From positions 8,038-72,037 of the forward strand of contig DASXGX010000083.1 of the NCBI GenBank assembly GCA_036488815.1: a stretch of 64,000 nucleotides of DNA, given 5' to 3'. Numbering within the stretch: position 1 is the first letter of the stretch; each line of letters starts with the position of its first letter. Positions 51,589 to 60,677 of this stretch are shown one piece after another. This DNA is from Roseiarcus sp036488815. Its GTDB lineage: Bacteria; Pseudomonadota; Alphaproteobacteria; Rhizobiales; Beijerinckiaceae. The position numbers and the translations under genes were made by a program. The notes under the pieces are model-generated. The model made no database searches. It saw only the letters and a program-made list of their open reading frames with translations, and was not told the origin of the DNA.

Positions 51589-52791
51589 TCAGGGGGTGCG
51601 ATCGAGCGTGAAGAGTTCCTGTGGCCGCGCGACGCCGCGCAAAGCGTAGCGCCCGACCGAAACGAAGGGCCTCGGATCGGCCGCCGCCGAGGCGAAGGCC
51701 TGCGACAGCAGCACCGGCTGGTCGATCGAGCGGCACATCGCGGCGATGCGGCTCACCTCGTTGACCGCCGGGCCGATGACCGTGAAGTCGAGCCGCGCCT
51801 CGCTGCCGATGTTGCCGTAGAAGACTTCGCCGATATGGAGCCCGAGGTACATGTCGGTGATGGGCAGGCCGAGGGCGCCCCGCCGCGCGTTGAGCGCCTC
51901 GACGGCGTTCCACGCGGAACGCGCGGCCTTGAGCGCCGCAGCGCAGGCGGCGGCGCGCTCGGCGGCGGGGAAGATCGCCAGCACGCCGTCGCCAATCAGC
52001 TTCAGCACGTCGCCTTCGTTTTCGTGGATCGCCGAGACGACGACGTCCGCGTAGTCGTTGAGCAGAGGGATGATCTGCTCCGGCGGCGCCGTGTCCGCGA
52101 TGCGCGTGAAGTTTTGCAAGTCGCTGAACCACAGCACCGTCTTGAGGCGATCGGCGACGCCCCGGGCGATGCGGCCATCGAGAACGCGCCGGCCGGGATC
52201 GCGCCCGAGATAGGTCTCGACCAGGGTCTGCGCCATCCGGCCGAGCGAAGCGGCCTTCACCGCGAGCCCGACGAAGGGCGTCAGCCGCCGCAGCAGCGCG
52301 ACCTCGTCGTCCAGGAATCCGCTTTCGCGGTCCGTCATCCACGAGGAATAAAAGCAGTCCATTCCGCCGACCACGCCGTCGGCGGCGATACGGTCGACGA
52401 TCGCGACGTAGTCGGTGATCGAAGCCTCGCGCAGACCGCGCAGGCCGATGAACTCCGCTTCACTTTCCGCGCTGACGCGCCGACGCAGGGCGGATTCGCC
52501 GGATTGCAGCAGATGGTAGAACGGGCTTGCGCGCCAGCGCTCCGCCGCTTCGCCCTCGGTGCTGCGTCCGTAGTCGGTCCCCGTCACGCCGGCGATGCCC
52601 CGCTCCCAGCGGAACGCGCGGCCTTCGTAGACCGGGTGCAGCGTGTCGATGAAGGCGATCACGCGGGTGAGCGGGACGCCATGCGCTCCCAGGCGCTCGC
52701 AGAAGCCGCCGATGACGTCCGTCTCGCTGCGCCCTGCGAGGCCCTCGCCGGCGATCCATGCCATGAGTTCGGCGACTTGCGCTTCGGTCAT
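51589..52791 (-). CDS. Class III adenylate/guanylate cyclase with unrecognised N-terminal sensor
   Basis: 400 residues. The catalytic domain (about 215-390) has WFSDLQNFTRI (first metal Asp), KLIGDGVLAIF (second), and DFTVIGPAVNEVSRI; a substrate-specifying Lys is in the KLIGDG stretch. The N-terminal 200 residues are soluble and helical (FCERLGAHGVPLTRVIAFIDTLHP, SITDYVAI, DDEVALLRRLTPFVGLAVKA), which I do not recognise as a named domain. No TM or TPR region, unlike the cyclase at 3069. Confidence 0.93.
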   Translation of the reverse strand: MTEAQVAELMAWIAGEGLAGRSETDVIGGFCERLGAHGVPLTRVIAFIDTLHPVYEGRAFRWERGIAGVTGTDYGRSTEGEAAERWRASPFYHLLQSGESALRRRVSAESEAEFIGLRGLREASITDYVAIVDRIAADGVVGGMDCFYSSWMTDRESGFLDDEVALLRRLTPFVGLAVKAASLGRMAQTLVETYLGRDPGRRVLDGRIARGVADRLKTVLWFSDLQNFTRIADTAPPEQIIPLLNDYADVVVSAIHENEGDVLKLIGDGVLAIFPAAERAAACAAALKAARSAWNAVEALNARRGALGLPITDMYLGLHIGEVFYGNIGSEARLDFTVIGPAVNEVSRIAAMCRSIDQPVLLSQAFASAAADPRPFVSVGRYALRGVARPQELFTLDRTP

Positions 52792-52936
52792 GTCCCCGAT
52801 CTTATCGCAACGCGGCGCGTACGCTAGCCGCCGGATCGGCCGCCCTCTCGCGCCGTCAGATGCAGGGCGCCATCGCGCGCCGATCCGCGCTATAGAACGG
52901 CCAGGGCGCCCAGCGCCGTCCCACGAGGAGAGTCAA

Positions 52937-53806
52937 TTGAGTCAAGTCGCATTTCTTGGAATGGGGGTGATGGGCTATCCGATGGCCGGGCACCTGAAGA
53001 CGAAGGGCCAGGATGTCCTCGTCTACAACCGGTCGGCGGCGAAGGCGGCCAAATGGGTGGCCCAATACGGCGGCGCCAGCGCCCCGACGCCGCGCGAAGC
53101 GGCCAAGGATCGGGATTTCGTGTTCGCCTGCGTCGGCAACGACGACGACCTGCGCGCCGTCACGCTCGGCCCCGACGGGGCGTTCGCCGGCATGAAGCCG
53201 GGCGCGATCTTCGTCGATCACACCACCGCCTCCGCCGACGTCGCGCGCGAACTCTCGCGCGAAGCGGCGAGCCGCGGCCTCGGCTTTATCGACGCGCCCG
53301 TCTCGGGCGGCCAGGCAGGCGCCGAGAACGGCGCGCTGACAGTGATGTGCGGCGGCGACGAGGGAACCTACGCCAAGGCGGAGCCGATGATCGCCGCCTA
53401 TGCGCGCTCCTGCCGCCTGATGGGCGCGGCCGGATCGGGACAGCTGACCAAAATGGTCAACCAGATCTGCATCGCCGGCGTGGTCCAGGGCCTCGCGGAA
53501 GCGCTCCACTTCGCCAAGCGCGCCGGCCTCGACCGGCAACTGGCGATCGAAGTCATCTCCAAGGGCGCGGCGCAGTCCTGGCAGATGGAAAACCGGCACA
53601 AGACCATGATCGCCGACAAGTTCGACTTCGGCTTTGCGGTCGACTGGATGCGCAAGGACCTCGGCATCTGTCTCGACGAGGCGCGCCACAACGGCGCGCA
53701 GCTGCCGGTCACGGCGTTGGTCGATCAGTTCTATTCCGACGTCCAGGCGATGGGCGGCGCGCGCTGGGACACATCGAGCCTGATCGCGCGGTTGGAGCGC
53801 AAGTAA
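52937..53806 (+). CDS. Beta-hydroxyacid dehydrogenase (3-hydroxyisobutyrate dehydrogenase family)
   Basis: 289 residues from a TTG start at 52937, seven bases after GAGGAG; there is no ATG before the Rossmann motif. GMGVMG (8-13) binds NAD(P), DHTTAS and DAPVSGGQAGAENG are family signatures, and Lys172 (GQLTKMVNQ) is the catalytic lysine. Members reduce or oxidise short hydroxyacids such as tartronate semialdehyde or 3-hydroxyisobutyrate; the substrate is not deducible. Confidence 0.93.
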   Translation: MSQVAFLGMGVMGYPMAGHLKTKGQDVLVYNRSAAKAAKWVAQYGGASAPTPREAAKDRDFVFACVGNDDDLRAVTLGPDGAFAGMKPGAIFVDHTTASADVARELSREAASRGLGFIDAPVSGGQAGAENGALTVMCGGDEGTYAKAEPMIAAYARSCRLMGAAGSGQLTKMVNQICIAGVVQGLAEALHFAKRAGLDRQLAIEVISKGAAQSWQMENRHKTMIADKFDFGFAVDWMRKDLGICLDEARHNGAQLPVTALVDQFYSDVQAMGGARWDTSSLIARLERK

Positions 53807-53859
53807 CGGCTTTTCGCCGGCTTCGACGAGAAACGCCGAAACGGCGATTTAGCAAGTCC

Positions 53860-53881
53860 CCTCTCCCGCTCGCGGGAGAGG
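53860..53881. repeat. CCTCTCCCGC hairpin
   Basis: Ten-base perfect arms (53860-53869, 53872-53881) with a 2-base spacer, between the convergent dehydrogenase and FkbM genes. Same family as the hairpins at 58323 and 61149. Confidence 0.7.
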
Positions 53882-54049
53882 GCCAGGGTGAGGAGCTTGT
53901 TGGTTGGCCGCAGGCTTGCGGCTCCTCACCAAGCCCCTCTCAACCTTCTCCCCACATAGCTTGGCGAGAGACGGGGCGCTTTGGCGAGCGCCCTATGCGG
54001 GGATACGGGCCTTGTCTCCAAGTCAAACTGCAACTCGCTCTACGCGCTC

Positions 54050-54772
54050 TCAGATAATCCCTGATCTGACGTAGATCGCGTTGACGTCGGTGAGCATAGC
54101 CAATCGATACCCTTTGGCGTTGAAGACCGCGTCGAAGGCGTCGACCTTGAGCTCGTGCTCGCATTGAATGATTGACGGCTGAAACACAGGGTCCATCGCC
54201 TGTATCACTTCCAGATCGTATCCCTCCACGTCGACGGACATGAAATCGAGACGATCTCCGAAATATTTTGCGAGAAACCTGTTGATCCCCATGGACTCGA
54301 CAGCAATTTTTTCCACGACCTGGTCGGTTCCTCCCAAGGCCTGGAAATTCGCTATGTGATCCAGCGACATCGAGGTCAGTTCGTTCTTTTCGTGAACGAA
54401 GATCTCGACGAGGCCAGCGTCTTGCGCGGTGATCGCGCAATTTACGACGATGTCGTTCGGCCGTTGCTTTTGCAGATTCGCGATCAACCCAGGGTTGGCT
54501 TCGACAAGAATGCCGGACGCGCCATAGAGGCGGTAAAGCAGATAGGTCGCGCTCGTCTGGACCGGATGGTTCGCGCCTATCTCAGCGTATCGGACTGAGC
54601 GCATGTCGCGGCCGCTGCGACGCATGAGCGCGCGCAACAGCGACTCCACCATCAAGTCTTCGTTGCACTGAGCGTAAGTCTCGCAAATGTTGGTCGGGAT
54701 CGGCGCCTTCTCGAGTCCGGACTGGACGCACTCATGATTGATGAAGGGGTTTTCGAACAGGTAGCGCACCAT
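54050..54772 (-). CDS. FkbM-family methyltransferase
   Basis: 240 residues. ATG 54772 follows GGAGG by five bases; an in-frame GTG at 54784 is the alternative. VRYAEIGANHPVQTSATYLLY (SAM site; YAEIGANHP), ILVEANP, and DRLDFMSVDVEGYDLEVIQ (typical FkbM 'D-x-E-G-x-(E/D)' motif) identify an O-methyltransferase fold. Base composition is visibly less GC-rich than in the neighbours, which suggests acquisition. Targets of stand-alone FkbM enzymes are often sugars or lipids. Confidence 0.9.
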   Translation of the reverse strand: MVRYLFENPFINHECVQSGLEKAPIPTNICETYAQCNEDLMVESLLRALMRRSGRDMRSVRYAEIGANHPVQTSATYLLYRLYGASGILVEANPGLIANLQKQRPNDIVVNCAITAQDAGLVEIFVHEKNELTSMSLDHIANFQALGGTDQVVEKIAVESMGINRFLAKYFGDRLDFMSVDVEGYDLEVIQAMDPVFQPSIIQCEHELKVDAFDAVFNAKGYRLAMLTDVNAIYVRSGII

Positions 54773-54912
54773 CAGGGCCTCCACATGACTTCGCCGGCCC
54801 TTTCGAACTGAGCCTCAGTCGCAATCGACTACGTGCGCTCGTTCGAGTATTCCGACGAGCTGGCGCGGAGCTTGCCCTGGACGGCGGTGCGGCGATCCTT
54901 AAGCGCCTTGGC

Positions 54913-55524
54913 TCACGCCTGGGCGCTGGGGCGCGCGGCGAGCGCATCGCGCCAGCGGGTCAGATTGGCGAATTGCTCGGGAATGGCGATGCGCGCCGGC
55001 TTGGCGAAATCGAGCGCGACGAGGCCGGTGATGTCGGCCACCGTAAAGCGGTCGCTGGCGATGAACTCGCGGCCTCGCAGCGCCTCGTCGATCACCGCCA
55101 TCGCCTCGATCGCATGCCCCTTGCTGGCTTCCGCCCAGGGCGCAACCTGCGGCGTCTCCATGTCTTTCATCGCCGGATGCGAATGACGGAACGCCTGCGC
55201 CACGGGAAAGAGCAGCATCAGCTCCAGCCGTCGCTGCCACATCTCGACCATCGCGCGCTCCAGGGCGTTCGCGCCGAACAGCGGCGGGGCGGGATTGAGC
55301 TCCTCGAGATAGCGGCAGATCGCGATCGACTCGGTGATCACAGTTCCGTCATCGAGCTCCAGCGTCGGCACCCGCTGGAACGGATTGAGGGCGGTGTAGG
55401 AGGGCGATCGCTGCTCCATTTTCGCGAGGTCGATGTCGACCATCGGCACGGAAAGGCCCTTCTCCGCCAGGAAAATCCTCACGCGCCGGGCGTTCGGGGC
55501 GAAGCGGCCATTGTAAAGCTTCAT
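54913..55524 (-). CDS. Glutathione S-transferase
   Basis: 203 residues. The thioredoxin-like N-domain opens MKLYNGRFAPNARRVRIFLAEKG (Ser/Cys-type active site region, here with Asn/Arg), NPFQRVPTLELDDGTVITESIAICRYLEE holds the cis-Pro and the glutathione-binding ES motif. The all-helical C-domain is complete. AGGAG precedes the start. Role in detoxification or small-molecule conjugation is generic. Confidence 0.93.
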   Translation of the reverse strand: MKLYNGRFAPNARRVRIFLAEKGLSVPMVDIDLAKMEQRSPSYTALNPFQRVPTLELDDGTVITESIAICRYLEELNPAPPLFGANALERAMVEMWQRRLELMLLFPVAQAFRHSHPAMKDMETPQVAPWAEASKGHAIEAMAVIDEALRGREFIASDRFTVADITGLVALDFAKPARIAIPEQFANLTRWRDALAARPSAQA

Positions 55525-55692
55525 CGGACGGACTCCTGCCCTGCCGGCGGCGATTGTCGCGGCGCCCTTCGAGCGGGACGACTCTTAACAGAAACGAGCA
55601 TGGAGATCCCGTGATTTACGTTCGACTCGTAGCCGGTCGTTAAGGATTAACCTCCATCATGGTCACCGGCGTCAGTGCGTATGCGGGCGGTC

Positions 55693-57267
55693 ATGAGTCA
55701 AGTTTCGGCGGAGTCGATCGATAGGGGCCGCGGCAGCGACCCCGAGTCGGCTGCGCGCCGGCGCAAAATGACGCTCAAGCTGAAGCACGCGCGCCAGACC
55801 CTCACCAGCAACTCGATCGACTATTCGAGCCAGTACGCCTCGCTTGCGCGCCTCTTCACGCAGAGCGTGACGAGCGCGACCCCGGTGATGGCGCTGGTCG
55901 TCGCCGCGGTGGGCGCGACCGCCTGCCTCTGGGTGGACCCGCCGCGGGTCCTCCTGTGGGGCTCGCTGCTGGCCGCCGCGTTCGCAGTCCGCTACGGCCT
56001 CGGCGTCGCTTTCCGCAACGCGCCGGACGCCGACCACGGCCTTGCGAGCTGGCGGCGCAAGTTCATCGCCGCGGAAACGTTCGCCGGCGCCTCATGGTCG
56101 CTGATCGTCGTCTTGCTGCTGGAGTCGCCCGATCCCAACGCGCGCACCTTCGCGCTGGTGGTGCTGCTGCTCGTGGCGGGGATGACGGCGATGGTCGCTT
56201 CGGCGATTCCCTTCGCCGTCGCCGGCGGCCTGGCGCCGATGACGGTGGCGATCATCTTCATCCTCGGACCGGCGACGCGCGAAGAAGCCTTCATGATGTC
56301 GGCGCTGTGCATCGGCATCCTGGTCTATTTCGTCGTGCTCGCCAACCGCTTGCACCGGACCTCGTTGGCGAGCCTCTCCTTCCAGGCGGAAAAGGACGCG
56401 CTGATCGCCGAGCTCGAGCAGGCCAAGCTGAACTCCGACGAAGCGCGCCGTCGCGCCGAGGGCGCCAATCTCGCCAAATCGCGCTTCCTCGCCACGATGA
56501 GCCACGAGCTGCGCACCCCGCTCAACGCCATCTTAGGCTTTTCCGAGGTCATGAAGGCGGAGCTTTTCGGGGCGCACAGCGTCGGCGCCTACAAGGACTA
56601 TTCCAACGACATCCATTCGAGCGGCCAGCACTTGCTGATGCTCATCAACGAGATCCTCGATTTGTCGCGCGTCGAGGCGGGGCGCTACGAGCTGAAAGAG
56701 GAATCCGTGTCGCTGGCCGGCGTCGTGGACGAGTGCCGGCACCTGCTTTCGATGCGCGCCAAGAGCCGCAACATCACGGTGGTCGATCAGCTCGACACCG
56801 ATCTGCCGCGCCTGTGGGCGGACGAGCGCGCGGTGCGCCAGGTAACGCTGAATCTCCTCAGCAACGCGATCAAATTCACCCCGCAGGGCGGCACGATCAC
56901 CATCAAGGTCGGCTGGACGAGCCCGGGCGGGCAGTATCTGTCCATCCGCGACACCGGCCCCGGCATCGCGGAGGAGGAAATCCCGATCGTGCTCGCCTCG
57001 TTCGGGCGCGGCTCGCTCGCTCAGAAGAACGCCGACGAGGGAACCGGCCTCGGCCTGCCGATCGTCAAGGGCCTCGTCGAATTGCACGGCGGCGAGTTCC
57101 GCCTGCATTCCAAGCTGCGCGAAGGCACCGAAGTGATCGTCATCTTCCCGCCCGAGCGGGTGATGAACGCTTTGCCGCAGCTCGATCCCAACGCGGCGCC
57201 CGAACAGACGCCCGACGAGAGGGCTCGCCAGCGCGCGAGGCGCTGGGGGCGCAGGGCGGCGGCGTAA
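55693..57267 (+). CDS. Membrane sensor histidine kinase, PdhS/PleC-like
   Basis: 524 residues. About six TMs occupy residues 50-205. A coiled coil (AELEQAKLNSDEARRRAE) leads to the HisKA domain with ATMSHELRTPLNAILGFSEV (His271), then GAYKDYSNDIHSSGQHLL. This stretch is close to the DivK-directed kinases PleC/DivJ/PdhS. HATPase motifs: NLLSNAIKFT (N-box), DTGPGI (G1), GTGLGLPIV (G2). No response regulator is adjacent, consistent with the orphan kinases of the cell-cycle network. Starts at 55681 (ATG) or 55675 (GTG) are also possible. Confidence 0.9.
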   Translation: MSQVSAESIDRGRGSDPESAARRRKMTLKLKHARQTLTSNSIDYSSQYASLARLFTQSVTSATPVMALVVAAVGATACLWVDPPRVLLWGSLLAAAFAVRYGLGVAFRNAPDADHGLASWRRKFIAAETFAGASWSLIVVLLLESPDPNARTFALVVLLLVAGMTAMVASAIPFAVAGGLAPMTVAIIFILGPATREEAFMMSALCIGILVYFVVLANRLHRTSLASLSFQAEKDALIAELEQAKLNSDEARRRAEGANLAKSRFLATMSHELRTPLNAILGFSEVMKAELFGAHSVGAYKDYSNDIHSSGQHLLMLINEILDLSRVEAGRYELKEESVSLAGVVDECRHLLSMRAKSRNITVVDQLDTDLPRLWADERAVRQVTLNLLSNAIKFTPQGGTITIKVGWTSPGGQYLSIRDTGPGIAEEEIPIVLASFGRGSLAQKNADEGTGLGLPIVKGLVELHGGEFRLHSKLREGTEVIVIFPPERVMNALPQLDPNAAPEQTPDERARQRARRWGRRAAA

Positions 57268-57292
57268 ACGCGCGGCGCTGCCGCGGACCCCG

Positions 57293-57895
57293 TCAGCCCG
57301 CCGCCTTCTGCCGGTCGGCGATCTCGTGCGCGAGACGGGCGCTCACCTCGTCGGGAATGTCGAAGCCGGACAGGCGCCAGGTCGTCCCGCCGAGATGGAG
57401 ATGGACGCCATAGTGTCCGTCAGGGCCGTCGAGACCGACGACGAAGCTCACCGGTCCGTTGAAATAGCTGTGCGTCGCCGCCTGCCAGGGGCCGGCATGG
57501 AACGCCTCGCCGAGCGAGGGCATGCGCCAGACGCCGCCGGTCGGATCGCTATCCTTGGCGGCGCCGACATGGCCCTTCTGGAGAAGCGCAGCGATGTTTT
57601 CGGGGGTGAGGACCTCCCGCAGCATCGCATCGGCGACGCCGCCGCCGACGCTGCCGACGATCCCCTGCTGGAGCCGCCCCATCTTCTGGAATTGCGGGTT
57701 TTGGTCGAGATAAGCGCGCACGATCTGCCGGCTGAGCGAATGCCGCAACGCGGTAAGGTCGACGCGCTGCATGACCGCCGGCGCGTCGCCCCTTGAGGCG
57801 GCAGCCGCAATCTGCGCGGCGCCGAAGAGCGCCCAGCCCCAATAGGCCGCGAAGGCGATGATGAGCGCGATGACGACGCCGAGGAATTTGCGCAT
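57293..57895 (-). CDS. DUF2939 protein with N-terminal membrane anchor
   Basis: 200 residues. One TM (about 4-26, GVVIALIIAFAAYWGWALFG) precedes the motif VDLTALRHSLSRQIVRAYL, the typical DUF2939 core. GVWRMPSLGEAFHAGPW and HLGGTTWRLSGFDIP are conserved later. The family is of unknown function. The stop is 25 bases from the convergent kinase gene. Confidence 0.88.
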   Translation of the reverse strand: MRKFLGVVIALIIAFAAYWGWALFGAAQIAAAASRGDAPAVMQRVDLTALRHSLSRQIVRAYLDQNPQFQKMGRLQQGIVGSVGGGVADAMLREVLTPENIAALLQKGHVGAAKDSDPTGGVWRMPSLGEAFHAGPWQAATHSYFNGPVSFVVGLDGPDGHYGVHLHLGGTTWRLSGFDIPDEVSARLAHEIADRQKAAG

Positions 57896-58072
57896 GAGAT
57901 GTCCTGTTCGATTCGGCGGCCTGGGTACGAAAGTCGCGCGGCGAAATCGCGGCGGCCTCAACGCCCGCGAGCCGGGAATGGCTCGCACAAGCTCGCCACG
58001 CCATCCTCCCGCGGCGGGCGCCCCGTCGCTTTCGGTGGGCGAAAGCGGCCAGCGCCGCAAAAGGAGGCTGAG

Positions 58073-58273
58073 ATGCCATTCGCAATCACCCTGGTCGGCA
58101 AGATCCTCGCCGGCCTGGCGTCGTCCGAAACCAGCGCCAGCCCTGCGGCGCAAAAGACGGATACGGACAACGCAAGCGTCGCCAAGGCCGCCGATTTCAG
58201 CCAAACCGTCGACAATGTGAGCCGCGCCGCAGCCGGCGCCACGCAGCACGGCGTTCATCCCGGCAAGAGCTGA
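58073..58273 (+). CDS. Small protein, unknown, with a strong ribosome-binding site
   Basis: 66 residues: MPFAITLVGKILAGLAS, then a Ser/Thr/Asp/Ala-rich hydrophilic part ending HPGKS. AAGGAGG lies five bases before the ATG, the best SD in this region. The N-terminal segment is mildly hydrophobic and may be amphipathic. No family recognised. Isolated gene between DUF2939 (divergent) and the MCP. Confidence 0.55.
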   Translation: MPFAITLVGKILAGLASSETSASPAAQKTDTDNASVAKAADFSQTVDNVSRAAAGATQHGVHPGKS

Positions 58274-58610
58274 GCGAACAGGCCGCTCACGGCTATAGGA
58301 AGCCTTACGGCGCCGCCCAACCCCTTCTCCCCTTGCGGGAGAAGGTGGCGCGAAGCGCCGGATGAGGGGTCGCGCCGCAAGCCGGTGCGTAGGATATCGA
58401 CGACCGCGGCGCGAAATATCACGCCGCGACAGGGTTTTATTAACCGCAGGCCGCCACATTCCCGCCATGGCGCATCGATCGGGAGGGCGTGAGCCGCGGG
58501 TCGAAGGCATGATGCCGCTTCGTCATTCCGGTCCCGGTCCGGATCCCCTTTTCATTCGTCGATTGCCCTGGCGGCGCCCGCGCGCGCCGTCTCAATGTCC
58601 ATAGGTTTCC
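58274..58610. other. Intergenic region before the MCP gene
   Basis: 337 bases. Holds the hairpin CCTTCTCC...GGAGAAGG (58323-58345) directly followed by TGGCGCGAAGCGCC (58346-58359), a composite also seen split at 16873 and 16923. A TTTTATTAACC stretch near 58434-58445 may be part of a promoter. No gene seen. Confidence 0.6.
58323..58360. repeat. Composite hairpin repeat (GGAGAAGG + GGCGCGAAGCGCC)
   Basis: Two adjoining hairpins: CCTTCTCC/GGAGAAGG and GGCG/CGCC. The second half also occurs at about 16923-16936 with the same GATGAGGG-like tail. Confidence 0.65.
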
Positions 58611-60617
58611 ATGCGAATCTCAAACGTGAAAATCGGGCGGAAACTCATCCTTTCGTTCGCCCTCCTCAATCTTGTGCTGCTGGCGCTCAGCGGCATCGTC
58701 ATCAAGAGCCTCGGGGACATCGACACGACGGTCGCCTCGAACGTGAACTCTTTTGCGATTCTCGAGCAGGCCAACGATCTGCTCGCCAGCATGGTCAGCC
58801 AGGAAAGCGGCCTGCGCGGCTTCCTGCTTTCGAACAACGACGAATTCCTCGACGTCTACAAGGCCGGCCGCGACCAGGTGTTGAAGGATCTCGCGACGAT
58901 GAAGCGCCTCACGGCGGACAATCCCGCCCAGCAACGGCGCATCGAGCAGATCCACAACCTCGCCAACCGCTGGAGGAACGAGGTCGCGGAAGAAGAAATT
59001 CATTTGATGGGCGACGAGGACACGCGCAAGCAGGCGCAGGGCGAGGAAGCCTCCGGGATCGGCAAGGCGCTGATGGATCAGCTTCGCGGCGTCGCGCACG
59101 ATTTCGACGCCGCCGAGCGCGCCGTGCTCGCGAGCCGCACCGCGACGAGAACCGCCGCCACGAATTTCGCCTATTGGTCGATGATCGTCGGCTCGCTCGC
59201 CGCGATCGCCATCGCGGTCGTCTTGAACTGGCTCTTGAGTTCGAGCGTCGCCAAGCCGGTCTCGGCGATGGCGTCGGCGATGAACACGCTCGCAGCCGGC
59301 GACAACGGCGTGACCATTCCCGGCGTCGGCCAAAAGGACGAGATCGGCGAGATGGCGGGCGCGGTTCAGTCCTTCAAGGACGCCGCGATCGAGAAGCTCA
59401 GGCTCGCCGACGAAACCGCGCGCGCCCGTCAGCATGCCGAGGAGGAGCGGTCGCGAAACGACGCGGTGCGCGCTCGCGCGGCTGCGGAACAGGCGGAAGC
59501 GGTGCAGCGCCTCGGCGAAGCGCTGCGGAATCTCGCCTCCGGCGATCTGACCATTCGCCTCAGCGACGGCTTCTCCGAGGACTATGCGCAGATCAAGAAC
59601 GACTTCAACGAGGCGATCGACAAGCTGAAGCAGACCATGCTCACGGTCGTCTCCAGCGCCGACGCGATCCACTCCGGCAGTCGCGAGATCTCCGTCGCCT
59701 CCGACGACCTGTCGCGCCGCACCGAGCAGCAGGCCGCCAGCCTCGAAGAGACCGCCGCCGCGCTCGATGAAATCACCGCGACGGTCAAGAAGTCGGCCGA
59801 AGGGGCGAGCCACGCCCGCGAAGTGGTGGCGGCGACCGACGACGACGCCAAGCGCAGCTCGATCGTAGTGCGACAGGCCGTGGGTGCGATGGACGGCATC
59901 GCCAAGTCGGCGCAGCAGATCAGCCAGATCATCGGCGTGATCGACGAGATCGCGTTCCAGACCAACCTGCTCGCGCTCAACGCCGGCGTCGAGGCGGCGC
60001 GGGCGGGCGACGCGGGCCGCGGCTTTGCCGTCGTCGCCTCCGAAGTGCGCGCGCTGGCGCAGCGCTCGGCCGAAGCCGCCAAGGAGATCAAGGGTCTGAT
60101 CCGGGCTTCGACCGCGCAGGTCGACCAGGGCGTCAAGCTGGTGGCGCAAACCGGCCAGTCGCTCGAGCGGATCATGGCGCAGGTCACCGAGATCAACAGC
60201 GTCGTCAGCGACATCGCCCTAGCGGCGCAGGAGCAGGCGACCGGGCTCCAGCAGATCAACACCGCGATCAACCAGATGGATCAGGTGACGCAGCAGAATG
60301 CGTCGATGGTCCAGGAATCGACCGCCGCCGGTCATGCGCTGTCGCAGGAGACCGAGCAATTGTCCGGCCTGATCGGGCGATTCCAGGTCGGCGAGGCGAC
60401 GGGCGAGGCGCTGCGCGCGCAACTGGAAAAGGCCGCGCCGCACGCCTTCCGCCAGCCGGCGAAGGCGCCCGCCGGCGCCAAGGGCGAGCCGAGGATCGTC
60501 GCGAGCAACGCACGCTCCGAGACGCGCAACCCGCCGGCCCGGCGCGCGCGCACGGCCGCGAAAGCGGCGGCGGCGAACGGCGCGGACGCCGGCGCCGACA
60601 ATTGGGAAGAGTTCTAG
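58611..60617 (+). CDS. Methyl-accepting chemotaxis protein
   Basis: 668 residues. TM1 (about 12-34), a periplasmic CHASE3-like helical sensor (SQESGLRGFLLSNNDEFLDVY, about 35-185), TM2 (about 190-212), a HAMP (ASSVAKPVSAM region) and a second HAMP-like repeat (about 300-345). The signalling hairpin centres on EIAFQTNLLALNAGVEAARAGDAGRGFAVVASEVR (about 450-485). A flexible Ala/Arg-rich tail ends in NWEEF, the CheR/CheB tether pentapeptide. cheW follows 60 bases downstream; cheA, cheR and cheB are not in the window. The ligand is unknown. Confidence 0.95.
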   Translation: MRISNVKIGRKLILSFALLNLVLLALSGIVIKSLGDIDTTVASNVNSFAILEQANDLLASMVSQESGLRGFLLSNNDEFLDVYKAGRDQVLKDLATMKRLTADNPAQQRRIEQIHNLANRWRNEVAEEEIHLMGDEDTRKQAQGEEASGIGKALMDQLRGVAHDFDAAERAVLASRTATRTAATNFAYWSMIVGSLAAIAIAVVLNWLLSSSVAKPVSAMASAMNTLAAGDNGVTIPGVGQKDEIGEMAGAVQSFKDAAIEKLRLADETARARQHAEEERSRNDAVRARAAAEQAEAVQRLGEALRNLASGDLTIRLSDGFSEDYAQIKNDFNEAIDKLKQTMLTVVSSADAIHSGSREISVASDDLSRRTEQQAASLEETAAALDEITATVKKSAEGASHAREVVAATDDDAKRSSIVVRQAVGAMDGIAKSAQQISQIIGVIDEIAFQTNLLALNAGVEAARAGDAGRGFAVVASEVRALAQRSAEAAKEIKGLIRASTAQVDQGVKLVAQTGQSLERIMAQVTEINSVVSDIALAAQEQATGLQQINTAINQMDQVTQQNASMVQESTAAGHALSQETEQLSGLIGRFQVGEATGEALRAQLEKAAPHAFRQPAKAPAGAKGEPRIVASNARSETRNPPARRARTAAKAAAANGADAGADNWEEF

Positions 60618-60677
60618 TCCTTACGTCATCTCGCAATCTGCGACCCCGGCGAGGGGGGCGACAACGGGTGAAAGCAC

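Noticed and set aside
55640..55650. TTAAGGATTAA as a CtrA box before the histidine kinase
   Set aside because: The half-sites are three bases apart, not seven as in TTAA-N7-TTAA. Coincidence is likely.
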